This document shows positions 52,873 through 62,842 of a DNA stretch of 64,000 nucleotides, in pieces (the stretch's first letter is position 1; the number at the start of each line of letters is the position of its first letter). The stretch is taken from NCBI RefSeq assembly GCF_013752535.1, contig NZ_CP058348.1, forward strand, positions 2,294,001 to 2,358,000. Direction: 5' to 3'. This stretch comes from Bdellovibrio sp. KM01. GTDB lineage: Bacteria; Bdellovibrionota; Bdellovibrionia; Bdellovibrionales; Bdellovibrionaceae. A model generated the notes under the pieces. That model was not told the DNA's origin. It did not search any database and saw nothing but the letters and a program-made list of their open reading frames with translations. A program made the translations under genes and the position numbers.

Positions 52873-54762
52873 TTATTCAGCTTCGACTTCTTCTTCTTCC
52901 GATTCATTCAATTGCAAAATAATTCGCTCCGCCAAAACGCGGTTGAAGCTTTTAAGTTTTGCAATCTCACTAGGATCGGCCATTCTGATTTCATCAATAG
53001 AGTTAAACTGAGTCAAAAGAGTTTTCTTTCTTTTTTCGCCTAAACCCACAACGTAATCCAATTCGCTCTCTAAAGACGTTCCTTCGCGTAACTTACGGTG
53101 GTAAGTGATGGCAAAACGATGGGCTTCGTCACGAATGCCCACCAGAATATGCTGGGCTTCGGAGTTGTTCTTGAAGATCACCGGGTTTGCACGGCCCGGC
53201 AGAAAGAAACGCTCATCTGTAGATTCCACTTCGGCCTTTTGAAAGTCACTTTCAGTACGAGCTTTGGCTAAACCCACCACCGGAATGTCATTACGTCCAA
53301 TTTCAGTCAAAATCTTGATGGCTTGGGACAATTGCCCTTTACCACCGTCGATAACGATCAACTGCGGATCTTCATATTCCGTGTGCTTAAATCGGCGACT
53401 TAAAACCTCATACATGGACGCGAAGTCATTGATACCTTCGACTGTTCTGATTTTATAACGACGGTAGTGATCCTTGGCCGGGACTCCCTCCTCAAAAACC
53501 ACCTGGGATGCGACAGTCTCTGCCCCTTGGAAGGTGGAAATATCATAACACTCGATACGACGAGGCATTTCCGAAAGATTGAATTTCTCTTTGATCTCTT
53601 GCAGACCACGGAGTTTTTCTTCGGACTTGGATACGTACTTTAAAAAATGCGCCTTGGCGTTTTCATTGGCCATTTCCACCAAATTTCGACCGCGTTCATC
53701 CGTTGCAAATCGAACTGTCGATTTCGTTTCGGAACGCGATTCCAAAACCTGTTCCATCAACTTATTCAAGTCACTGCCAATATCCAATGGCAACAAGACA
53801 TCATCGGGAATAAAGTTGTCTTCGTAATACTGATTCAGGAAGTCCACCATCCACTCACGCGGATCTTCCACTGGGTCGTTCGGATCAAAATGCGGCAAGA
53901 AGTGAGGACGCGTTCCGATCACACGACCTGAACGCACGTGGACTGTTTCAATCAAGCAGCCACGGTCATCCCCGTAATAACCCACGGCATCCTGATCTTT
54001 TTCTGTCGTATCATTGATGACTGATTGTTTTTCCAGAATGGTCTTAATGGCCTCAATCGAATCACGCAAGCGCGCTGCTACTTCGAATTTTTCTTCGTCG
54101 GCGGCACTCATCATTTTTTCTTTTAACGCTTTTATGACCTTTTTGTTCTGGCCTTTCAGGAATAGCTTCGCCCCTTCAACTTCACCTTTATATTCTTCTT
54201 GAGAGATATATTCCACGCACGGAGCCGTACAACGACCAATCTGGTACGTCATACAAGGGCGTTTACGTGTGTTGAACATAGCATCTGTACAATCACGAAT
54301 TTTAAAAGTGCGGTTCAAGAAACGAATGGTCCCCTGCACAGCCAAACCTGACGTGTAAGGTCCAAAATACAAGCTGCCATCGCGCTTTACTTTACGAGCG
54401 ACAAACAGACGAGGAAATTTCTCTGACCAACTGAGGCGAATGTAAGGATAAGCCTTATCGTCACGCAGTCGGATATTGTATTTGGGACGATGCTTTTTGA
54501 TCAACGAAGCTTCCAGCAAAAATGCCTCAACCTCGGTTTTGGTTAATATGTATTCAACTTCCAGGATATTAGAAACCAGAAGTCTGGTTTTCGGAGAGTG
54601 ATCTTTGCTATCTGTAAAGTAACTGCGAACACGATTGCGCAAAGACTTGGCTTTACCGATATAGATAATCTTATCGCCAGGTCCTTTCATCAGGTACACG
54701 CCACTTTGCGTGGGGAATTCGCGCACCTTATCGCGTATTTCTTCGAACTTACTCGAGGCCAT
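52873..54762 (-). CDS. uvrC: Excinuclease ABC subunit C
   Basis: The 629-residue protein has the GIY-YIG domain ([26 protein letters not shown], about 18-45), [13 protein letters not shown], a UVR motif ([17 protein letters not shown]), the RNase H-like endonuclease domain ([33 protein letters not shown]) and C-terminal HhH motifs. It makes the dual incision in nucleotide excision repair with UvrAB. AAGGTGA precedes the ATG, which lies 14 nt inside the end of uvrB. Confidence 0.97.
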   Translation of the reverse strand: MASSKFEEIRDKVREFPTQSGVYLMKGPGDKIIYIGKAKSLRNRVRSYFTDSKDHSPKTRLLVSNILEVEYILTKTEVEAFLLEASLIKKHRPKYNIRLRDDKAYPYIRLSWSEKFPRLFVARKVKRDGSLYFGPYTSGLAVQGTIRFLNRTFKIRDCTDAMFNTRKRPCMTYQIGRCTAPCVEYISQEEYKGEVEGAKLFLKGQNKKVIKALKEKMMSAADEEKFEVAARLRDSIEAIKTILEKQSVINDTTEKDQDAVGYYGDDRGCLIETVHVRSGRVIGTRPHFLPHFDPNDPVEDPREWMVDFLNQYYEDNFIPDDVLLPLDIGSDLNKLMEQVLESRSETKSTVRFATDERGRNLVEMANENAKAHFLKYVSKSEEKLRGLQEIKEKFNLSEMPRRIECYDISTFQGAETVASQVVFEEGVPAKDHYRRYKIRTVEGINDFASMYEVLSRRFKHTEYEDPQLIVIDGGKGQLSQAIKILTEIGRNDIPVVGLAKARTESDFQKAEVESTDERFFLPGRANPVIFKNNSEAQHILVGIRDEAHRFAITYHRKLREGTSLESELDYVVGLGEKRKKTLLTQFNSIDEIRMADPSEIAKLKSFNRVLAERIILQLNESEEEEVEAE

Positions 54763-56827
54763 CTTTATTCACCTTGGCGCTATCGCCCTCAACTTCACCA
54801 CTGCGAATGCCCAACTCAACGATCTGTAAGCGCTTGATTTCATCACGCACTTTCGCGGCTTCCTCGAAATCAAGATTTTTAGACAGCTTACGCATTTTCT
54901 CACGAAGCTTGTCGATTTCCTGGGTCAGTTTGTCGGGCGCATGGGAATACTTATTCACAATCGCCTCCTGGCGATTCTCTCCCTTCAGCGGCTGTCCACC
55001 TACAGATCCATCGAATGTTTCACCCAAACCATCTCTGATTTTCTTACGAATAGATTGTGGCGTGATCCCGTGCGCTTCATTGTGTTCCTGCTGAATGCGT
55101 CGACGACGTTCGGTTTCCCCGATCGCTTTTTTCATACTGTCGGTAATCACGTCACCATACAAAATCACGCGCCCGTTCAAGTTACGGGCCGCACGGCCAA
55201 TTGTTTGAATCAAAGAACGCTCAGAGCGAAGAAATCCCTCTTTGTCGGCATCAGTGATACCCACAAGACTCACCTCTGGAATATCCAAACCTTCTCTTAA
55301 AAGATTGATCCCGACCAGAACGTCAAAGACGCCCAGACGCAAATCGCGCAGGATTTCAGAACGCTCGATCGTATCGATATCACTGTGAAGGTACTTGATC
55401 TTGATGCCCAAGTTTTCATAATACTCAGTCAAGTCTTCGGCAGAACGTTTCGTCAAAGTCGTGATCAAGACACGTTCTTTAAGCTTGATGCGCTCGCGGA
55501 TTTCTTTCAGCAAATCATCGACTTGATGTTTTACCGGGCGCACCTCCACCACAGGATCAATCAATCCCGTCGGACGAATGATCTGCTCGACGATGATCCC
55601 TTCGGATTTTTGCAATTCATAATTTCCCGGAGTCGCGGACACATAGACGACTTTGTCCATCATCTTTTCGAACTCTTGAAAATTCAAAGGTCTGTTATCC
55701 AATGCGGAAGGCATACGGAAGCCATGCTCCACCAGCGTGGTTTTACGAGCACGGTCTCCACGATACATACCACCGATCTGCGGTACCGTGACGTGAGATT
55801 CATCGATAAAGGTGATGAAGTCTTTCGGGAAATACTCCAGCAAAGTTGGAGGAGGTTCGCCTTCTCCACGGCCCGTCAAGTGGCGCGAGTAATTCTCGAT
55901 CCCCTGACAGAAACCCATTTGTTCCATCATCTCGATATCATAATAAGTTCTTTGCTCCAGGCGCTGAGCTTCCAGGAATTTTAAGTTTTGATTTAAATAC
56001 TGCAGGCGATCGCGCAACTCATCTTGGATGGTCTTGATGGCGCGTTTTAGATTGTCATCACCGGTCGCATAGTGACTTCCGGGATAGATACCGATTTGAT
56101 CGATTTCTTCCAGTACTTGCCCCGTCAATGGATCAATCCACGACAGCCTTTCGATAAAGTCACCAAAGAATTCCACGCGGATCACACGGTCTTCCTCATA
56201 GGGTGGGAAAATTTCGACGTTATCGCCCCGCACACGCACAGTTCCACGAGTGAAATCGACGTTGTTGCGCTGATATTGTACACGGATTAGTTCACGCAAA
56301 AGATGGTCGCGTTTCATTTCTGTGTTCGAAACCACCTGAATCATCATTCCTTCGTAGGCTTCCGGAGACCCCAAACCATAGATACACGAAACGGAACTGA
56401 CGATGATCACATCGCGACGATCAAACAAAGAACGCGTCGCCGAGTGGCGCATGCGATCAATCTGCTCATTAATTGCCGAGTCTTTTTCAATATAAGTGTC
56501 CGTCGAAGGAATATAAGCTTCCGGCTGGTAGTAGTCGTAGTAACTGACGAAATACTCCACCGCATTTTGCGGGAACAGCTCTTTAAACTCCGCATAGAGC
56601 TGAGCCGCCAATGTTTTATTAGGAGCTAGCACCAAGGCCGGTTGATTCAATCGCGCAATAGTATGCGCCATACTGAAGGTTTTCCCCGAGCCGGTTACAC
56701 CTAACAGAGTTTGGTGTTTTAAACCTGCAGCAATGTTTTCCACCATCTGCTCGATCGCTTTTGGCTGATCACCAGAAGGTTTGAATTCAGATACCAGTTG
56801 AAAGTTCTTTTTATAAGCTTTGGCCAT
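54749..56827 (-). CDS. uvrB: Excinuclease ABC subunit B
   Basis: AGAGGG before the ATG at 56827 sets the start ([13 protein letters not shown]); the product is 692 residues. Motifs are Walker [10 protein letters not shown], the beta-hairpin region [53 protein letters not shown] and a C-terminal UVR motif ([16 protein letters not shown]). It is the damage-verifying helicase of nucleotide excision repair. It overlaps uvrC by 14 nt. Confidence 0.97.
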   Translation of the reverse strand: MAKAYKKNFQLVSEFKPSGDQPKAIEQMVENIAAGLKHQTLLGVTGSGKTFSMAHTIARLNQPALVLAPNKTLAAQLYAEFKELFPQNAVEYFVSYYDYYQPEAYIPSTDTYIEKDSAINEQIDRMRHSATRSLFDRRDVIIVSSVSCIYGLGSPEAYEGMMIQVVSNTEMKRDHLLRELIRVQYQRNNVDFTRGTVRVRGDNVEIFPPYEEDRVIRVEFFGDFIERLSWIDPLTGQVLEEIDQIGIYPGSHYATGDDNLKRAIKTIQDELRDRLQYLNQNLKFLEAQRLEQRTYYDIEMMEQMGFCQGIENYSRHLTGRGEGEPPPTLLEYFPKDFITFIDESHVTVPQIGGMYRGDRARKTTLVEHGFRMPSALDNRPLNFQEFEKMMDKVVYVSATPGNYELQKSEGIIVEQIIRPTGLIDPVVEVRPVKHQVDDLLKEIRERIKLKERVLITTLTKRSAEDLTEYYENLGIKIKYLHSDIDTIERSEILRDLRLGVFDVLVGINLLREGLDIPEVSLVGITDADKEGFLRSERSLIQTIGRAARNLNGRVILYGDVITDSMKKAIGETERRRRIQQEHNEAHGITPQSIRKKIRDGLGETFDGSVGGQPLKGENRQEAIVNKYSHAPDKLTQEIDKLREKMRKLSKNLDFEEAAKVRDEIKRLQIVELGIRSGEVEGDSAKVNKDGLE

Positions 56828-56934
56828 CCCTCTGATTCTAGCATAATTGAAAGCCAATTCGCTAGAGGTCCCTGCGGTGCATGATGACATCTCGCAGGCT
56901 TGCCTGAAGAGCTAGTCTTTGTGACAGTGAGGGC

Positions 56935-59229
56935 ATGAGAAAACTCAAAATCTCCCTGTTGATTCTTGCAGTAATGGTCGTTGTGGCCGGCGTTGGAACT
57001 TATACCTTCATGCGACGCTCATTGGCGCCTCTCGACGGTGAAATTTCGCTCACAAACATGCAGTCTCCCGTTAAAATCCAACGTGACTCCTTTGGCATCC
57101 CTCATATCTTTGCTCAAAACAAAACTGATGCATTTAGAGCCCTGGGATATGTCATGGCCAGCGAAAGACTTTTCCAAATGGAAATGGCTCGCCGCCAAAC
57201 ACAAGGATTGCTTTCCGAAGTGATCGGCGAAAAAACCATCAAATCCGACATGCTGTATCGCAGTCTTGCGTTGAAAGAGACTTCAGAAAAGATGCTGGCG
57301 AAAAAGCGCCAAGACGGAACTTTCGATCACGAGATGTGGGCCTTAATGGAAGCCTACTGCGACGGCGTAAATCAATATGTCGCAACTCGTCCCGTTCCTT
57401 ATGATTTGGCGATCCTGGGGATCAAACCAAAACCATTCTCCCCGATTGATTCTTACGTGATGACAGGACAGATCGCTTACAGTTTCGGAATTGCACTGCG
57501 AGTGGACCCGACGATGACCTCACTGTCTCAGAAGTTTTCACCGGAAATTTTTAATGAGCTTCGCAATGATCAATTAAAAACTCCCTACAAAAATGCGGGC
57601 AATATCGATTTAAGCCCCCTTTACTCCGTGGCGGATAATTCTTTTGCGACGGTTTTTGATAGCAGCAACTCGTGGCTTTTAGCGCCGAAACGTTCTGCCA
57701 GCGGCAAAAGTATTTTTTCCAATGATCCGCACATTGCCTATTCACATCCTTCGGTGTGGTTCGAAGCTCACATCAACACGCCTGACTTTGAAATTTACGG
57801 TCACTATCTGCCATTGGTTCCATTTGCGATCTTGGGGCACACGCCTCACCACGCTTGGGGATTTACGATGTCCCAAACAGATGACATGGATCTTTATGCT
57901 GAAAAGATTGATCGTACGAAAAAAACTTTGATCTTTAATGGCAAGGAGCAGTCTTATCAGGTTCGCAAAGAAACGATCCTGGTAAAAAAGCAGAATCCGA
58001 TCAATTTGGAGATTATTGAAACTCCCCATGGTCCTTTAATGGATCACGTGATCGACGCTGATTTGTCGATGAAGTGGGCTTATCACAAAGTCGACAACGA
58101 TCCTTTATATGCGCTTTACATTATGGGTAAGGCAAAGGACATGAAAACTTTTGAAGACGCACTGAAACCGGGTACGGCTCCCGGCTTGAATGTGATGTAC
58201 GCTGACGCCGACAATATCGCGTGGTGGATGTTTGGTGACGTGGAAGTTAAGAACAATCCCAATTCAGATTTGATTTTAGATGGCACCAGCGGCAAAGATG
58301 AATACAAGCGCTTGCTGTCATGGCAGGAAAAACCTCACACGGTGAATCCTGATTCCGGCGTGATCGTGACCGCCAACACTCGCCCGGCAAATGCGGATTC
58401 AGAAATTCGTGGCGACTGGCAAAGTGCGGACCGCCAGAACACGATTCTGAGGGAGCTAAGTCTTAAAGAAAAATGGAACAGCGAAGAGATGCGCGCCTTG
58501 CAGGTTAAAAACTACAACATGGCCAACGCCCTCTTGCTGCAAAAAATGCTGGGTTATTTGCAGCTGACCCCCGCAGAGCAAACCAACTATGGACCATGGT
58601 TAAATCGCCTGAAGAATTGGAACTATATTTCTGATCCTGACTCCCAGGAAGCAAGTCTTTACTATGAGTGGGTTAATCAAAGTCTTTTGTTGATGTTGTC
58701 TCCTTTGAATGATTTGCGCGCGACTTATCTTTCGACTCCCCATGCCTGGATGTTTTTTGAGCGTGTTGTAAAAAACGAAAACTCTCCGTGGTGGACGCTT
58801 GTGAAACCTTCCGATGTCTTTACTGATGGTTTGCGTGCGACTTTTGCAAAATGGGCGCAACCGCCTCAATGGGGCAAGCTGCATACGATTGAGTACATTC
58901 ACCCCCTGGGACGGGAAAAACCTTTGAGTTATATTTTCAATCTGGGCCCTTATCCGATGGGTGGAGCTTATAACGAAATCACCAACAATAAAGCGCGCTC
59001 TTTGGGAGCGGACTTTAATGTGACCGCGGGTGCCTCCACTCGCCGAGTTGTTGATATGGCGGATGTTGCACACAGTTGGGGGATCAATCCCATCGGTATC
59101 AGCGGCCATATGCTTTCGCCATTTTACCAAGATCAAGTGGAGCTATTCTTACGGGGAAAACATCGTCCTCAATTGATGAATCCAGACGAGATTGAAAAAA
59201 ACAAATCCCACGAGTTGATTTTAAAATAA
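56935..59229 (+). CDS. Penicillin acylase family (Ntn) amidohydrolase
   Basis: The 764-residue precursor has an N-terminal membrane/signal segment (about 5-24), an alpha-chain region (IQRDSFGIPHIFAQNKTDAFRALGYVMASERLFQMEMARRQ, seen in pieces) and the autocatalytic N-terminal nucleophile Ser in SSNSWLLAP (about residue 244). This is followed by FSNDPHIAYS and the beta-chain with DDMDLYAE. Members cleave amide bonds of beta-lactams or N-acyl-homoserine lactones, or process peptides; the true substrate here is unknown. It faces the periplasm. A membrane-bound glycosyltransferase gene follows after 27 bases. Confidence 0.93.
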   Translation: MRKLKISLLILAVMVVVAGVGTYTFMRRSLAPLDGEISLTNMQSPVKIQRDSFGIPHIFAQNKTDAFRALGYVMASERLFQMEMARRQTQGLLSEVIGEKTIKSDMLYRSLALKETSEKMLAKKRQDGTFDHEMWALMEAYCDGVNQYVATRPVPYDLAILGIKPKPFSPIDSYVMTGQIAYSFGIALRVDPTMTSLSQKFSPEIFNELRNDQLKTPYKNAGNIDLSPLYSVADNSFATVFDSSNSWLLAPKRSASGKSIFSNDPHIAYSHPSVWFEAHINTPDFEIYGHYLPLVPFAILGHTPHHAWGFTMSQTDDMDLYAEKIDRTKKTLIFNGKEQSYQVRKETILVKKQNPINLEIIETPHGPLMDHVIDADLSMKWAYHKVDNDPLYALYIMGKAKDMKTFEDALKPGTAPGLNVMYADADNIAWWMFGDVEVKNNPNSDLILDGTSGKDEYKRLLSWQEKPHTVNPDSGVIVTANTRPANADSEIRGDWQSADRQNTILRELSLKEKWNSEEMRALQVKNYNMANALLLQKMLGYLQLTPAEQTNYGPWLNRLKNWNYISDPDSQEASLYYEWVNQSLLLMLSPLNDLRATYLSTPHAWMFFERVVKNENSPWWTLVKPSDVFTDGLRATFAKWAQPPQWGKLHTIEYIHPLGREKPLSYIFNLGPYPMGGAYNEITNNKARSLGADFNVTAGASTRRVVDMADVAHSWGINPIGISGHMLSPFYQDQVELFLRGKHRPQLMNPDEIEKNKSHELILK

Positions 59230-59256
59230 TGACCAGTTAGTAACTTGCCGCGAATC

Positions 59257-61194
59257 ATGACCGAGGCTACAGCTTCGGCCATGGAATTTGCACGAACACG
59301 CCTGTTTTGGTTCAGTTTTTTTATTGGGATCCTTTGCCTGAATTGGTTTCAATTGCTGACACCGAAAATGCAAAACATCCAAATCGTGCGTCCGAATCTA
59401 GAGACCGAAACCAACTCCCCCATTCCCCTTATCATCAAAGATCACAACCCGGCCGAGGGCGGCCTTTTTTGGGTGCAGTTCGATACTCGCGCCTCCTTAT
59501 TGCCATCGTGGATGAATTTGAAGCAGTTTCGCTTGCGAACTTTAAGCTGCATCAATTCGATGAGCACCAATGGAGTGGATTGGAAGCTCCCCGCCTCTCC
59601 GGAACTTCGTTGCAATAACGAGCGAGGGCTTCCGATATATTCTCGTCTGGATGTTATGGGGAAAGCCACCTCGTGGAATTTGACTGGGGATTCTTTCGGT
59701 GGAAGCTTTGGTTTTTACCTGGATAAAGATTGGAGTGCCCCGCAGTTGTTAGGTGGTTTGATCGTCTTGTGTATGGCTTTATGCGGTATGCTTTATGCAA
59801 AACTCCCGTTACCTTCTGATCGCTGGAAGATCCCCGTTATTGCTATTTTCCTCATGGGTTTTCTTTTGCGGTTTTGGACCACGCAAGTGGTGATGCCTCC
59901 GGAAATGTTTTTGTTTTCCGATATGGCGGGGTACTTTCAGCGCGGCATTCAGATGCTTCGCGGGTCATTCAATTTAGGTCAGACATTTCAACCGATCGGT
60001 TACACGATTTACGGTTTGGCTTTGCGCCTGCTCGGCGATTGGGAACTCCATAAGTGGGCCAGTATTTTCGTATCGATGGGTACGGTATTGCTTGGGTATC
60101 TTTTAGTCTTGAAACATTTTGGAAAAATTGCGGCTTTATTAACACTTTTGTTTTTGTCGTTGGACGTTCCGCAGATTGGCTTCACGGCCCGCTATATGGC
60201 GGAATCACCTTACAGCTTTTTGATTATGCTGACGTTGTGGGGAATTTCCCGGGCTTTGGAATCTGCTAAGCTTCGCGATTATTTCTTGGTCGGCGTTTTA
60301 GTGATGGTTTCGTTTTATTTTAAGGGCAATCACGCGTTCTTTGTTCCCGCATTCAGCTTGTGGCTTTTATATCGCGAGCGCGCGCAAATTCGTTCTGCTT
60401 TTAGAAAAGTTGCGATGATGGCACTGGGCTGTCTGGTTATCATGACTCCCCATCTGGCATTTACGAAATGGGCCTATAACCAGTGGCAATGGGGTCCAAC
60501 AGCAGGAGCTTTAAATTTCGTCGAAGGAAAATGTCCGTCAAAAAACAATACCGACTCCGCAGGCGCTGGCTGGATGTCTCCGCTGTTTGTGACCTTAAAA
60601 GAAACTACCGCTAAAAAATGGGACCGTCCGTTCACCGACCAGGCTTACTTTTGGAAAGCTGGAGCCAACTGTGCGAAAGAAAATCCGTGGGTCATGGTGG
60701 AAAGTCTTCGCTATATCAATTATCTTTTCTATGGAAACAGCACTTGGCCCGTCGCGGGCTCCGACATAGATTTTCTATACAAATTCTGGGCACCGATTTT
60801 CGAGTGGATTTTGCTACCATTGGCATTGATCGGCGCGCTGGCATTTTCTCGCCGACGCAATTCTTTTGCACAGAATTTCGATCCCCGCCTTGGCTTAAGA
60901 AACCAACATCAGAGAAATTCGAGCCCACATCAAAGCAATTCAATCTCTGACGACGAGCAATCTTCAGCAGAAAGAAGCAATTCCTTCAATGAAGTCTGTG
61001 CACTGTTGATTTTAACGATTTTCTTTACGGTTTATATTTTCAAATCCGAAAATCGCTTTCGAGTTCCATTCGATGGAATCTTCCTAATGTGGAGCAGTCT
61101 TGGAGTGATTTACTGCGGAGGCCTCGTGCGATCGACATTGCGGTTCGTAGTTCCACACAAAAAACCACTTTCAGAAACCACCACGGCGGTATAA
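59257..61194 (+). CDS. Membrane GT39/ArnT-like glycosyltransferase
   Basis: Start is uncertain (ATG 59257, ATG 59281 or TTG 59245); the 645-residue product has an N-terminal helix, a periplasmic loop (about 45-155) and then about ten membrane helices. SDMAGYFQRGIQML carries the Asp expected in the first loop of GT-C enzymes of the PMT/ArnT group, and FTARYMAESPYSFLIML matches the family. A Ser/Asn/Gln-rich loop (about 545-590) interrupts the C-terminal helices. It likely transfers a sugar from a polyprenyl donor to lipid A, a protein or a glycan at the periplasmic side. Acceptor unknown. Confidence 0.8.
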   Translation: MTEATASAMEFARTRLFWFSFFIGILCLNWFQLLTPKMQNIQIVRPNLETETNSPIPLIIKDHNPAEGGLFWVQFDTRASLLPSWMNLKQFRLRTLSCINSMSTNGVDWKLPASPELRCNNERGLPIYSRLDVMGKATSWNLTGDSFGGSFGFYLDKDWSAPQLLGGLIVLCMALCGMLYAKLPLPSDRWKIPVIAIFLMGFLLRFWTTQVVMPPEMFLFSDMAGYFQRGIQMLRGSFNLGQTFQPIGYTIYGLALRLLGDWELHKWASIFVSMGTVLLGYLLVLKHFGKIAALLTLLFLSLDVPQIGFTARYMAESPYSFLIMLTLWGISRALESAKLRDYFLVGVLVMVSFYFKGNHAFFVPAFSLWLLYRERAQIRSAFRKVAMMALGCLVIMTPHLAFTKWAYNQWQWGPTAGALNFVEGKCPSKNNTDSAGAGWMSPLFVTLKETTAKKWDRPFTDQAYFWKAGANCAKENPWVMVESLRYINYLFYGNSTWPVAGSDIDFLYKFWAPIFEWILLPLALIGALAFSRRRNSFAQNFDPRLGLRNQHQRNSSPHQSNSISDDEQSSAERSNSFNEVCALLILTIFFTVYIFKSENRFRVPFDGIFLMWSSLGVIYCGGLVRSTLRFVVPHKKPLSETTTAV

Positions 61195-61346
61195 CTGCGT
61201 TCATTCATGACAGTTTCATCTCCGCTTCGGTAACTGATTGCAGCAATTCATCTTATTAGAGCTATTTCCCTCTGCGAGTATAACAGCGATGCAATTTCCA
61301 CTTCCGCTGAGGTTGCTGCACGCGTCAGTGTAATGTCGTAAGCAAT

Positions 61347-61373
61347 AAAAAAGGGTTTCATTCGAAGCCCTTT
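61347..61373 (-). terminator. Rho-independent terminator of cysS
   Basis: AAAGGGTTTC and GAAGCCCTTT form a 10-bp stem with one wobble around ATTC, and TTTTTT follows on the minus strand. It lies 10 bases past the cysS stop codon. Confidence 0.88.
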
Positions 61374-61382
61374 AATTATTCC

Positions 61383-62834
61383 CTATTTCGTAACTTCCCA
61401 GAAGGAACCTTCTGGCGTATCGCTCACAGAAATATTCATCGCGACCAACTTATTACGAAGCTCATCAGACTTAGCGAAATCTTTATTCGCACGAGCCAAC
61501 GAACGCTCTGCTACCAGGGCATCGACGTCAGCGCGTTTGATATTTGCTTTATCCAAAAGCATGTTATCCAGCTTAATCAAGAAATCATGCGCGGGCTCTT
61601 GGAACAATGCCAATACTGCACCCATCTTTTTGATGAACTGACTGAAGGCCAAAGCTTTCCCCTGGGTTGCAGGGTTTGCCTTCATACCACGGCGAACTTG
61701 GTTATTGAACTGGCGAACCACTTCAAACATCACAGCGAAAACTTCGGGAGTTCCAAAGTCGTCATTCATCGCAGCTTCAACTTTTTTCCAAGCGTCTTCT
61801 GTGATTTTCGCAAAACTTGCATCCACTTGAGTGACTTCCGGAGTCAGATAGCTTTCCGCCATCGCCATCGCTGAATACACGCGCGCCAAACCAGAAATCG
61901 CACGATCCACAGCCGCATCACCGAACTCACTCATCGTACGGTAATGAACGGATTGAATCATCCATTTGTAGATCTCGGCATTATACATCGTCACAAATTC
62001 ACGAAGAGAAACGATGTTACCCAATGACTTCGACATCTTCTGACCGCCGAAGTTAAGCATATTGTTATGCATCCAGTATTTTACGAAATGCTTACCCGTG
62101 CAGCCTTCCGACTGCGCGATTTCATTTTCATGATGTGGGAAAATCAAATCCATACCACCACCGTGAATGTCGATCTGATCACCAAAGATATTTTTAATCA
62201 TCGCCGAACACTCGATGTGCCAGCCGGGACGACCCGGGCCCCATGGAGACGGCCAGGAGATTTCCCCTGGTTTAGCGGCCTTCCACAAAGCAAAATCCAT
62301 CGGAGAACGTTTCTTTTCGTCCACCTCAACACGAGCACCGGCAAGCAATTCGTCCGTGTGGCGACCGCTTAGTTTGCCGTAGTCTTTGAAAGTTTCGATC
62401 GAGTAAAGAACGTCACCCTGCGCTTCGTAAGCGACTTTTTTATCAATCAATGTACCGACCATTGAAAGGATGTCTTCCATATGCTCAGTCACTTTTGGAT
62501 TCATATCATGCGGACGAAGGCCCAAACTTGCAAAGTCAGTTTTGTATTCGGCAATGTACTTTTCAGAAAGCTCGCCAGGAGCCATTCCCAATTCATTCGC
62601 TTTCGCGATGATTTTGTCGTCGACATCCGTAAAATTCAAAGCATAGGAAACTTTGAAGCCCAAATACTCCAACCAATTGCGAACCATATTAAACACGACT
62701 GGTCCACGGAAGTTACCGACATGAAGGAAGTTGTAAACCGTCGGACCACACACGTACATTTTCACATGCTTCGGATCGTAAGGAACAAATTCCTCGGACT
62801 GACGGGATTGAGAGTTGTAAATCTTCAATGACAT
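61383..62834 (-). CDS. cysS: Cysteinyl-tRNA synthetase
   Basis: The 483-residue class I synthetase has the HIGH-equivalent CGPTVYNFLHVGNFRGPVVF with the zinc Cys, the Zn-site region WHIECSAMI, HHENEIAQSEGCTG, and KMSKSLGN. It attaches cysteine to tRNA-Cys; the tRNA-Cys gene is in this window at 40128. It lies 8 bases after gltX on the same strand, so the two are co-transcribed. A strong terminator follows. Confidence 0.97.
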   Translation of the reverse strand: MSLKIYNSQSRQSEEFVPYDPKHVKMYVCGPTVYNFLHVGNFRGPVVFNMVRNWLEYLGFKVSYALNFTDVDDKIIAKANELGMAPGELSEKYIAEYKTDFASLGLRPHDMNPKVTEHMEDILSMVGTLIDKKVAYEAQGDVLYSIETFKDYGKLSGRHTDELLAGARVEVDEKKRSPMDFALWKAAKPGEISWPSPWGPGRPGWHIECSAMIKNIFGDQIDIHGGGMDLIFPHHENEIAQSEGCTGKHFVKYWMHNNMLNFGGQKMSKSLGNIVSLREFVTMYNAEIYKWMIQSVHYRTMSEFGDAAVDRAISGLARVYSAMAMAESYLTPEVTQVDASFAKITEDAWKKVEAAMNDDFGTPEVFAVMFEVVRQFNNQVRRGMKANPATQGKALAFSQFIKKMGAVLALFQEPAHDFLIKLDNMLLDKANIKRADVDALVAERSLARANKDFAKSDELRNKLVAMNISVSDTPEGSFWEVTK

Positions 62835-62842
62835 AAATTTCC

